Shown: piece after piece, positions 34,395-41,288 of the stretch
Layout of the letters: the number at the start of each line of letters is the position of its first letter
How positions within the stretch are numbered: position 1 is the stretch's first letter
From: CAVVAE01 sp963746185
GTDB taxonomy: Bacteria; Actinomycetota; Actinomycetes; Propionibacteriales; Nocardioidaceae
Direction of reading: 5' to 3'
NCBI GenBank assembly: GCA_963746185.1
Contig: CAVVAE010000002.1
Location: forward strand, 682,001 to 746,000
Length of the DNA stretch: 64,000 bases
Program-made: the position numbers and the translations under genes
The notes under the pieces: generated by a model
Told to the model about the DNA's origin: nothing
Seen by the model: only the letters and a program-made list of their open reading frames with translations
Database searches by the model: none

Positions 34395-34406
34395 GAGAAC
34401 GGCGCT

Positions 34407-35162
34407 CTAGGAGTCCGTCGTGATCCGCGGCGACTCCTGCTCCATCGGGCCGTCCCAGCTTTCCGGCAGCGGTACGGCGTCAGGGTTGAGGCGTTGCACG
34501 ATGAGGTCGAGGACCTCTTCTGCCTGACCGACCCAGAGGTGCTTGCCGCCCTCTACAGCGATCACTTCAGCCTGCGAGATCGCGGCAAACCGCTCGCGGG
34601 CCTCGGCAGGTCGGAGGTAGTCGTCGTACTCAGGGATGATCGCCACGACGGGCTTGCCTGACTCGTCCCATGCGGCCAAGTGCTCGGAGTGGCAGGAACG
34701 CAGCGGCGGCGACAGCAGGATCGCGCCTTCGACGCCAGGGTCGTTGCCGTACATCAGGGCCAGGTCGGTGCCGAAGGACCACCCGACCAGCCAGATGTGT
34801 GGCAACTCGGCGAACTCGACGTACTCGATCGCGGCCGCGACGTCGAAGCGCTCGGACTCAGCGTTGTCGAACGTGCCCTGGCTGGTGCCCTGGGCACTGC
34901 TCGTGCCGCGAGTGTTGAAACGGAGCACGGCGATCTGCGCCAGCGCAGGCAGCCGGTTGGCGGCCTTACGGAAGATCTGGCTGTCCATCATTCCGCCGTG
35001 TGTCGGAAGCGGATGAAGGCAGACCATCGTGGCGACCGGGTCACCTTCGGGCGGCAGCGCCAGCTCCCCGACTAGTTCGAGGCCGTCGGCCGTCGTCAGG
35101 GTCAGCGCCTCCCGGCGGGCCGGCAGCACCGAGTTGGGTCGGATGCGTTGTGGCGGAGACAC
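34407..35162 (-). CDS. Alpha/beta hydrolase
   Basis: 251 aa. Core: DGLELVGELALPPEGDPVATMVCLHPLPTHGG (oxyanion region), the short nucleophile elbow IWLVGWSFGTDLALMYG (Ser in GWSFG), DDYLRP (acid region) and GGKHLWVG (His). This resembles the dienelactone-hydrolase/KANL3-like group of small serine hydrolases. The GTG start at 35162 lies four bases after the stop of the dehydrogenase gene, so it is co-transcribed and may be an acyl-CoA thioesterase or esterase. Specificity is not visible. Confidence 0.82.
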   Translation of the reverse strand: MSPPQRIRPNSVLPARREALTLTTADGLELVGELALPPEGDPVATMVCLHPLPTHGGMMDSQIFRKAANRLPALAQIAVLRFNTRGTSSAQGTSQGTFDNAESERFDVAAAIEYVEFAELPHIWLVGWSFGTDLALMYGNDPGVEGAILLSPPLRSCHSEHLAAWDESGKPVVAIIPEYDDYLRPAEARERFAAISQAEVIAVEGGKHLWVGQAEEVLDLIVQRLNPDAVPLPESWDGPMEQESPRITTDS

Positions 35163-35166
35163 GAGG

Positions 35167-36945
35167 TCAGTGCGATGAGTAGTCGCGGAAACCTCGTCCG
35201 GTCTTGCGCCCGAGGTAGCCGGCCGTGACCAGGTGTTCGAGCAACGGGGCTGGCGCGAAGCCGGGCTCGCGGAACTCCAGGAACAAGGTGCGCTCAATGG
35301 CGAGCGAGACGTCGTTCCCGACCACGTCGAGGAGCTCGAACGGTCCCATCGGCAGCGCGCAACCTTCCTTCATCGCGGTGTCGATGTCGTCGGCAGTCGC
35401 GTAGTGCGTCTCGAGCATCCGGACCGCGTCGTTGAGATAGGGGAACAACAGCGCGTTGACGATGAAGCCCGCCCGGTCGCCACACGAGACCGGGTGTTTG
35501 TCGACGTCGGCGCACAGAGCTCGCACTGTCTCGGCGACATCGGCATCGGTGGCCACGGTGGACACCACCTCGACGAGCTTCATGACCTGCGCGGGGTTGA
35601 AGAAGTGCATGCCGATGACGTCACTCGGCCGGTGGGTGACCGTGGCCAGCTCGATGACGGGCAACGACGACGTCGTGGTGGCCAGGATCGCGCCGTCGCG
35701 GCAGATCTCGTCGAGGTTCTCGAACAACGCCTTCTTGACCGCCAAGTCTTCGGCGATCGCCTCGACGACGAGGTCAACCTGGGCGAGATCCTCGATGTTG
35801 GTCGACCCCGTCAGGTGTCCGAGGGCCGCGTCGCGGTCTCCCGACTCGAGCTTGCCGCGCTGGACTGCCTTCTCCAGGCTGCGGGTCACGACGTCCCTGA
35901 CGTTGTCGACCTTGTCGCTGCTGCGGGTCACGTAGGTGACGTCGTACGCGGCCTTGGCGAACACTTCGACGATGCCGGTCGCCATCGTGCCCGAGCCCAC
36001 GACACCGATGCGGCGAATCTCCCGCTTGAACTGCGGGTTGCGGTCGGCGGCCGGGGCGCCTTCGTCGACGACGACCGGGCTGTCGTCGGCCTCGTAGGTG
36101 TAGAACCCGCGGCCGGTCTTGCGGCCCAGCAGTCCTGCGGTGACCATCTGCTTGAGAATCGGCGACGGCGCATGCAGGCGGTTGCGGCCCTGGCGGTACA
36201 TCGTGTCGAGGATCTCGTACGCCGTGTCGAGGCCGATCAGGTCGAGCAGCGCCAACGGGCCCATCGGGTAACCGCAGCCGAGCCGCATCGCGGCGTCGAT
36301 GTCCTCGCGGCTCGCGTAGTTGTTCTCATACATCGACACCGCGTGGTTGAGATAGCCGAACAGCAGCGCGTTGGCGATGAAGCCTGCCTTGTCACCGACG
36401 GACACCGGGTTCTTGCCGAGCTTGCGCGCGAGGTCCTGCACCTCGTCAACCACGTCGGGCTCGGTGACAACCGTGCTGATCACCTCACAGAACTGCTGGA
36501 CCGGCGCTGGGTTGAAGAAGTGCAGCCCGATGACGCGGCCAGGGTTCGAGGTCGCGGCCGAGATCTCGGTGACCGAGAGGCTCGAGGTGTTGGTGGCGAG
36601 CACGGCGTCCGGCCGGACGATCTCGTCGAGCTGCTGGAAGATCGTCCGCTTGAGGTCGAGGTGCTCCACGACAGCCTCGACGACGAGGTCGCAGTCCTTG
36701 AGATCGGCCAGCGTGGTGGTCAGGGTCAGTCGCTCGAAGATCGCTCCCTGCTCCTCCTCGCTGAGCTTGCCGCGCTTCTTGGCGCGGTCGGTGGAGTGCT
36801 GGATGTGCGCGCGGCCGCGGTCCATCTGCTCATCGGTCTGCTCGACCCCCACCACGGTGAATCCGTTGCGGGCGAAGACCTCGGCGATGCCGGCGCCCAT
36901 CGTTCCCAGACCGACGACGCCAATGGTGTTGAACTCTCGAGACAT
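35167..36945 (-). CDS. Tandem-duplicated 3-hydroxybutyryl-CoA dehydrogenase
   Basis: 592 aa made of two complete 3-hydroxyacyl-CoA dehydrogenase units. Unit 1 (about 5-290): GVVGLGTMGAGIAEVFA, NTSSLSVTEI, GLHFFNPAPVQQFCEVI, GRKTGRGFYTY. Unit 2 (about 315-592): GVVGSGTMATGIVEVFA, TTSSLPVIEL, GMHFFNPAQVMKLVEVV, GRKTGRGFRDY. Both keep the NAD-binding glycines and the catalytic Ser and His. It reduces acetoacetyl-CoA to 3-hydroxybutyryl-CoA or acts in fatty-acid oxidation; with the thiolase and ccr here, the first role fits. ATG 36945. The downstream hydrolase gene is co-transcribed. Confidence 0.92.
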   Translation of the reverse strand: MSREFNTIGVVGLGTMGAGIAEVFARNGFTVVGVEQTDEQMDRGRAHIQHSTDRAKKRGKLSEEEQGAIFERLTLTTTLADLKDCDLVVEAVVEHLDLKRTIFQQLDEIVRPDAVLATNTSSLSVTEISAATSNPGRVIGLHFFNPAPVQQFCEVISTVVTEPDVVDEVQDLARKLGKNPVSVGDKAGFIANALLFGYLNHAVSMYENNYASREDIDAAMRLGCGYPMGPLALLDLIGLDTAYEILDTMYRQGRNRLHAPSPILKQMVTAGLLGRKTGRGFYTYEADDSPVVVDEGAPAADRNPQFKREIRRIGVVGSGTMATGIVEVFAKAAYDVTYVTRSSDKVDNVRDVVTRSLEKAVQRGKLESGDRDAALGHLTGSTNIEDLAQVDLVVEAIAEDLAVKKALFENLDEICRDGAILATTTSSLPVIELATVTHRPSDVIGMHFFNPAQVMKLVEVVSTVATDADVAETVRALCADVDKHPVSCGDRAGFIVNALLFPYLNDAVRMLETHYATADDIDTAMKEGCALPMGPFELLDVVGNDVSLAIERTLFLEFREPGFAPAPLLEHLVTAGYLGRKTGRGFRDYSSH

Positions 36946-36968
36946 GGCCCAAAGTCTCCCATGCACCG

Positions 36969-37016
36969 AGTTGTCAGAAGCTCAGAGGGCTATAGCCCTA
37001 CTGGCTTCTGACAACT
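36969..37016. repeat. 48-bp perfect-ended palindrome, copy 4, between divergent genes
   Basis: Ends AGTTGTCAGAAGC / GCTTCTGACAACT. With flanking bases the arms extend to 16 perfect pairs (from CCGAG to CTCGG). A smaller palindrome AGGGCTATAGCCCT sits in the centre. It occupies the divergent promoter region of the dehydrogenase gene (start 36945) and nucS (start 37034). Confidence 0.75.
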
Positions 37017-37033
37017 CGGTTAGGTTTGGCGTT

Positions 37034-37708
37034 GTGCGTCTCGTCATTGCTCGTTGTCAGGTCGACTATGCCGGCAGACTCACGGCCCACCTACCGATGG
37101 CGACCCGGCTCCTCATCGTCAAGGCTGACGGGTCCGTGCTCGTGCACTCCGACGGCGGCTCCTACAAGCCGCTGAACTGGATGTCGCCGCCGTGCTCTCT
37201 GGTCGAAGGCGTCAACGACGACGGTGTCGCCGAGTGGACCGTCGAAGCGAAGAGCGGTGACACACTCCGGATCCTCCTCGAGGAGGTCCGCAGTGACACG
37301 GCGTACGAACTCGGAATCGACCCGGGCCTGCAGAAGGACGGCGTCGAGAAACACCTTCAGGAACTGCTGGCTGACCACCCGTCGGCGCTGGGTGACGGCC
37401 TCACGCTAGTACGGCGCGAGTACCCCACCGCGATCGGACCCGTTGACTTGGTCTGCCGTGATCCCGAGGGAGCCACCGTGGCCATCGAGATCAAGCGGCG
37501 CGGTGAGATCGACGGTGTCGAGCAGCTGACTCGCTATCTCGAACTGCTCAACCGTGACCCGCTGTTGTCACCGGTGCGCGGCATCTTCGCCGCCCAGGAG
37601 ATCAAGCCTCAGGCGCGAGTCTTGGCCGTCGATCGCGGCATCGCCTGCGTCACCGTCGACTACGACACGCTGCGCGGCATGGACGATCCGTCAGTGCGCC
37701 TGTTCTGA
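37034..37708 (+). CDS. nucS: Mismatch-specific endonuclease NucS (EndoMS)
   Basis: 224 aa. Non-canonical mismatch repair of actinobacteria, which lack MutS/MutL: it makes double-strand cuts at mismatches. The N-terminal DNA-binding domain begins VRLVIARCQVDYAGRLTAHLP and includes YKPLNWMSPPCSL. The C-terminal RecB-like nuclease domain has YPTAIGPVDLVCRD and VAIEIKRRGEIDGVEQLTRYLELL (acidic and E-x-K residues). The C-terminus SVRLF resembles the sliding-clamp-binding tail described for this family. GTG 37034 matches mycobacterial NucS (MRLVIAQC). A 48-bp palindrome lies directly upstream. Confidence 0.95.
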   Translation: MRLVIARCQVDYAGRLTAHLPMATRLLIVKADGSVLVHSDGGSYKPLNWMSPPCSLVEGVNDDGVAEWTVEAKSGDTLRILLEEVRSDTAYELGIDPGLQKDGVEKHLQELLADHPSALGDGLTLVRREYPTAIGPVDLVCRDPEGATVAIEIKRRGEIDGVEQLTRYLELLNRDPLLSPVRGIFAAQEIKPQARVLAVDRGIACVTVDYDTLRGMDDPSVRLF

Positions 37709-37718
37709 CGATGGGTTG

Positions 37719-38603
37719 TCAGAAGCCGCCGCCGCCGTCGAAACCGCCACCGTCAAAGCCGCCGCCATCAAAACCGCCGCCATCGAACCCACCCCCGTCG
37801 GAGTAAGCGCCGCCCGCGTCGTACGACGTGTCACCGCCACCGTCGCCCGACCCGGAGTCCCCGCCGTCGCCCGAGCCGGAATCTCCTCCATCGCCGCCAC
37901 TGTCGCCCCCGCCGTCGAACATCCCGAACGACGAGCCGAGCATGGTGCCGATGAACAACCCCTCCATCAGTCCGAAGGCGCCGAAGTACCCCGCCCCGAA
38001 CCCTGCGTAGGCCGGACCGGCTTGCCAGTAGGGCACCCGCCTCGATCCGACCATCACCTGCCGTGAGGCTGGCTCCGCCCCGGCGGCCACCCGCTCGGCG
38101 TCGGCCGCACAGGCCGGGACCTGGCGCGTCGTGCCGCCATCCGGGCTCCACTCCACGTCTTGCACCGACGGCCCGTGTTGTGGGTTGAAGAAGCATGGCG
38201 CCCGGCGGGCTGGCAACGGCTCACCCGCGACCTGGGCCCGCACGCACGCGACTGAGTAGCGCCCATCGCCGAGAATCTCCGTGACGTGCTGGATCTCGTC
38301 GGGCGTGGTCACGGCTGCGACCGACTCCTTGGCGTCCTCGTAGGCGTCAAGCGCGCGCTGGTAGTCCGCGCGGGTGCCTTCGTCGAGCTCCCGGCCAGCG
38401 AGCTCGACGTCGAGCCGTTGCAGCTCCTCGCCAAACTCGGTGACATCCTCGTCCGCGGCCCGCTTCACTCCCGCCAACTCCTCAGCCGTGATGCGTTGCC
38501 GCGGCCTTCCAGGCCCGCCCTGACCCGTGTACTGCTCCCGTCGGCGGCTACGCGTAAAGGCCACCACCCCCAGCACGACCAGACCGATCAGCACCCATTC
38601 CAC
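37719..38603 (-). CDS. Membrane-anchored protein with Gly/Asp-rich repeat tail
   Basis: 294 aa. One N-terminal helix (WVLIGLVVLGVVAF), a charged helical segment (about 35-115) and a small domain with two Cys (VACVRAQ, ACAADAE) around PCFFNPQHGPSVQDVEWSPDGG, which may bind metal. A short hydrophobic GAGYFGAFGLMEGLFIGTML (about 205-225) precedes a low-complexity tail ending in four GGGFD repeats. GTG 38603 has AGGAGG upstream. The pattern resembles TPM/DUF1542-like chloroplast/bacterial membrane proteins with Gly-rich ends, but I cannot assign a function. It converges with nucS with a 10-base gap. Confidence 0.72.
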   Translation of the reverse strand: MEWVLIGLVVLGVVAFTRSRRREQYTGQGGPGRPRQRITAEELAGVKRAADEDVTEFGEELQRLDVELAGRELDEGTRADYQRALDAYEDAKESVAAVTTPDEIQHVTEILGDGRYSVACVRAQVAGEPLPARRAPCFFNPQHGPSVQDVEWSPDGGTTRQVPACAADAERVAAGAEPASRQVMVGSRRVPYWQAGPAYAGFGAGYFGAFGLMEGLFIGTMLGSSFGMFDGGGDSGGDGGDSGSGDGGDSGSGDGGGDTSYDAGGAYSDGGGFDGGGFDGGGFDGGGFDGGGGF

Positions 38604-38712
38604 GACGGTCCTCCTTCACGCCCCCCGCGCAAGGGGAGACTCAAGACTCGCGACCAGGGTACGTCGGCGCGGCGTGGCCGTGCCCCGGCGAGGTCTGCAA
38701 TGCCCGCCAGAC

Positions 38713-39636
38713 TCAGCCGGCCTCCACCAGCGCCAGCACCTCGTCCGCGCATCCCCACGACAACGTCACACCCGCTCCGCCATGGCCGTAGCAGTGAATC
38801 AGCCGCCCACCGCTGTCGAGGGATCCCGCCTCGAGCCGCACGGTCGGCCGCGCGGGACGCAGACCGACCCGGTGCCCAAGGACGGCAGCCCCTTCGAGCT
38901 CGGGCACGAGGGCGATCGCCCGCGCGAGGATTTGCTCGGCGACGTCCGGGTCGGGTCGCCGGTCCCACTCGCCCTCCACGTCCGTGCCACCGACGATGAT
39001 GTCGTGGGACCGAGGGACGACGTAGGTCACGGCAGACTCGTCGAGCACCCAGCGTTCCAGGCCCACTTGCGCCAACCGCACCACCTGGCCCTGCACCGGG
39101 TGCACGTCTGCGTCCGCACCCAGCAGCCGTGAGCCGAGACCGGAACAGTTGACGACGACGTCTGCCTGGTCTGGGAGTGCCGACAAGGCCATCCGCGTCA
39201 CGGTCGCGCCGGCCGCCTCGAGCCGCTGCTGCAGCCATGTCAGGTAGACCGGCATCTCGATGACCGGCAACGTCGACGTCCAGCCGTCCTGGTAGGGCGC
39301 CGGCGGGAAGTCGAGACGCTTCCAGTTCTGGACGGCGGCCGCCCAAGGCGGGGTCTCGCTCGGGTGCCTGAGCAGCTCAACGCCGTCGCGCATGACCACG
39401 CCGCATTCCTCAGCGCTGTCAGCCAGCGCGGTGAACTCGCGGAGGCTCCGTTCTGACCAGCCACCCACACGATCGGCCGGGAACGCGAGGTATGGGTACC
39501 AAAGAGCGGCCGCGACCGCGGACGTCGTCTCGAGCGGCAACTCCCGGGCGAACAGGTTGACGTCGTACCCCGCTTCGGCCACCCGGACGCCGACCGTCAG
39601 TCCGGTGACACCGGCTCCGATGACGATGACGCGCAT
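38713..39636 (-). CDS. FAD-dependent D-amino-acid oxidase family protein
   Basis: 307 aa. The Rossmann start VIVIGAGVTGLTVGVRVAEAGYDVNLFA binds FAD. Further family marks are AVAAALWYPYLAFP, VVNCSGLGSRLLG, HPVQGQVVRLAQ, TYVVPRSHDIIVGGT and the C-terminal LIHCYGHGGAGVTLSWGCA. This fits D-amino-acid oxidase (DAO/DDO group), which oxidatively deaminates D-amino acids with H2O2 release; D-aspartate oxidase is possible. ATG 39636. It stands alone between the Gly-rich protein and ferritin genes, transcribed in the same direction as both. Confidence 0.85.
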   Translation of the reverse strand: MRVIVIGAGVTGLTVGVRVAEAGYDVNLFARELPLETTSAVAAALWYPYLAFPADRVGGWSERSLREFTALADSAEECGVVMRDGVELLRHPSETPPWAAAVQNWKRLDFPPAPYQDGWTSTLPVIEMPVYLTWLQQRLEAAGATVTRMALSALPDQADVVVNCSGLGSRLLGADADVHPVQGQVVRLAQVGLERWVLDESAVTYVVPRSHDIIVGGTDVEGEWDRRPDPDVAEQILARAIALVPELEGAAVLGHRVGLRPARPTVRLEAGSLDSGGRLIHCYGHGGAGVTLSWGCADEVLALVEAG

Positions 39637-39726
39637 CAGCCCAGTTTGCCAAGCCTTATGACGCGGCGCAGGTACTCACCGCGAACGGCGAGACCGCCCT
39701 CACGCAGCCTGTCGCACGACCAGGAC

Positions 39727-40251
39727 TCAGGAGCCGGCAGCCGGAGGCGCCGTCGGGTCATCTCCCGGCGAACCGAGCTCACGGGCGACGTACTCCTCGA
39801 TCGCCTCCACATCGTGCTGCGCGCGGGTGACCACGGCGAGCAGGTCAGACGTCGTGGCCACTTCCTCGACCTGCTCCTTGATGAACCACTGCATGAACTG
39901 ATCGGACGCGAAGTCGTTTTCTGCCCGAGCGAGGGCGGTGAGTTCGTTGACCTGACCGGTGACCCGTCGTTCCTGCTCGAGGGCTAGCTGGACGGGAGCA
40001 ACGATGTCGTCGAACGTGTTCGTCGGGGCCGCAACGCCGGGGATGTGTACGGCGGCGTCGGCATCGAGGAGGTACTGCACCATCATCATCGCGTGGTCGC
40101 GCTCCTCAACAGCCTGCCGATAGAAGAACGCCGCCATCTGAGGCATCGTCAAGGCGTCGTAGTAGATCGCACAGGCGACGTACTGCTGATGCGCGGCGAA
40201 CTCGTTGCCGATCTGGGCGTTGAGCTGCTCGGCGAACTTCTGCGAAGCCAT
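39727..40251 (-). CDS. Non-haem ferritin
   Basis: 174 aa four-helix-bundle iron-storage protein of the BfrB/FtnA type. Ferroxidase residues are visible in LNAQIGNEFAAHQQYVACAIYY (Glu), FFYRQAVEERDHAMMMVQYLL (E..xxH) and FIKEQVEEVATTSDLL. It ends with a Pro/Ala-rich tail. ATG 40251 is preceded by GAGGAGGGCCTTC. An iron box lies about 100 bases upstream; in mycobacteria IdeR activates bfrB from such upstream sites when iron is plentiful, so the same regulation is likely. Confidence 0.93.
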   Translation of the reverse strand: MASQKFAEQLNAQIGNEFAAHQQYVACAIYYDALTMPQMAAFFYRQAVEERDHAMMMVQYLLDADAAVHIPGVAAPTNTFDDIVAPVQLALEQERRVTGQVNELTALARAENDFASDQFMQWFIKEQVEEVATTSDLLAVVTRAQHDVEAIEEYVARELGSPGDDPTAPPAAGS

Positions 40252-40349
40252 GAAGGCCCTCCTCGGGATCGGCTGTCTCCTCATGTGCGGTGAAGCAGGT
40301 CAAAGCACAGGTGCGGTCATCCTAGGGTGCCCGCTTTCACCGGCACATG

Positions 40350-40368
40350 GAAGGTTAGGCAACCCTAA
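40350..40368. promoter_or_regulatory. DtxR/IdeR-type iron box between ferritin and a Cys-rich gene
   Basis: GAAGGTTAGGCAACCCTAA matches the DtxR/IdeR consensus TWAGGTWAGSCTWACCTWA at about 15-16 of 19 positions. For the rightward gene, TTAGGC inside the box is spaced 18 bp from TAGAGT (a possible -10), so iron-loaded regulator would block it. For the leftward ferritin gene the box lies far upstream, where it could activate. Confidence 0.72.
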
Positions 40369-40391
40369 TCTTTCCTGGTAGAGTCGCCGCG

Positions 40392-40655
40392 ATGTCCAGC
40401 ACTCTGCAGCAGACCTCGACCGAAGTCCGCGTCCCCAAGACCAAGGTCCGCGTCCCCAAGACCAAGTGCTGCATCAGCAAGCCCAAGTGCGGGCGGTGCC
40501 CGCTCCGGATGCTCGCCGAAGGCACGTTGCCCGACGGCTACTCGGTGAAGAAGCGCCGGCTGGTCGACGCCGAGGGCAAACGCGTCAAGAAACTGAAGAA
40601 GAGCAAGGCCGCCAAGAAGAAGGACAAGGGGTCACGCCTTCCCGAGGCTGCCTGA
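40392..40655 (+). CDS. Small basic Cys-rich protein under an iron box
   Basis: 87 aa. It begins with a duplicated VRVPKTK motif, then KCCISKPKCGRCPLRMLAEG (four Cys: CC-x6-C-x2-C), then GYSVKKRRLVDAEGKRVKK and a Lys-rich tail. The Cys cluster suggests a bound metal or Fe-S cluster, and the basic tail suggests contact with nucleic acid; both are inference. The ATG lies seven bases after a possible -10 (TAGAGT), so the transcript may be leaderless. I do not know a function. Position and iron box predict induction when iron is scarce. Confidence 0.8.
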   Translation: MSSTLQQTSTEVRVPKTKVRVPKTKCCISKPKCGRCPLRMLAEGTLPDGYSVKKRRLVDAEGKRVKKLKKSKAAKKKDKGSRLPEAA

Positions 40656-40664
40656 CGCTCGTGA

Positions 40665-41288
40665 TCACGCCGGGACGATGTGGTCCAGCGGTTGCCCGTT
40701 CCACGTCCGCAACACCCAGCCGTCCGCATCCGCGGAGATCTCGCACGGCGCACAGTTGGCGAGGGGTTGCCCTAGTGCGAAGTCGGCTTCGACGTTGTTC
40801 ACCAGCCGTGGCAGCACGAGGCCCATCGAGCCGCCATGACTGATCACCAGCACCGTCTCGCCGCGGTACAGGTCAACCACCTCTTGTAGTTCCTCACTCA
40901 TCCGTCGTACGACGTCTGCGCCCGTCTCGGCACCTGGGCAACCATCGGAGAGGTCTCCTGCGACCCACGCCGCGAAGATCGGGTCCAGGTCGGTGATCGG
41001 CCGCCCGGCAAAGGTCCCAACCCCGAACTCACGCAGTCCCGCCCGCACGCGGACCGGCACCTCAAGGACGGCAGCAGCGATCTCTGCTGTCTGCACTGCC
41101 CGAGCCATGTCACTGCACCAGATCGCTGCGACCCTGCTCTCGCGCAGCGACTGGGCCAACTCACGGGACTGCTCGCGGCCGCGGAGCGTCAATGAGCCGC
41201 CGCTGTCTGACGCGAAGCCCGGGTTGTCATACTCCGCCTCGGCATGCCTGGCCACGACCAGCGTCGCCGCGCAGAACAGGTCGCTCAT
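40665..41288 (-). CDS. Histidine phosphatase family protein
   Basis: 207 aa phosphoglycerate-mutase-like phosphatase. The catalytic His is in LVVARHAEAEYD (RHG variant RHAE), with SLTLRGREQSRELAQSL, the conserved WCSDMARAVQTAEI, the acid in GLREFGVGTFAGR and the second His in TVLVISHGGSMGL. The substrate is unknown (2,3-bisphosphoglycerate mutase is unlikely at this length; small phosphate esters or alpha-ribazole-phosphate-like compounds are possible). It overlaps the stop of the next upstream gene by four bases (ATGA at 41285-41288), so they are coupled. Confidence 0.85.
   Translation of the reverse strand: MSDLFCAATLVVARHAEAEYDNPGFASDSGGSLTLRGREQSRELAQSLRESRVAAIWCSDMARAVQTAEIAAAVLEVPVRVRAGLREFGVGTFAGRPITDLDPIFAAWVAGDLSDGCPGAETGADVVRRMSEELQEVVDLYRGETVLVISHGGSMGLVLPRLVNNVEADFALGQPLANCAPCEISADADGWVLRTWNGQPLDHIVPA

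Noticed and set aside
37706..37730. TTGTCAGAAGC after nucS as a repeat copy
   Set aside because: Only one half is present, and it overlaps the stop codon and Gly codons of the convergent gene; no TGACA end follows within 50 bp.
37730..37800. Short tandem repeats with periodic CCGCC(A/G)CC(A/G)TC
   Set aside because: They encode the GGGFD repeats of the protein at 37719-38603.
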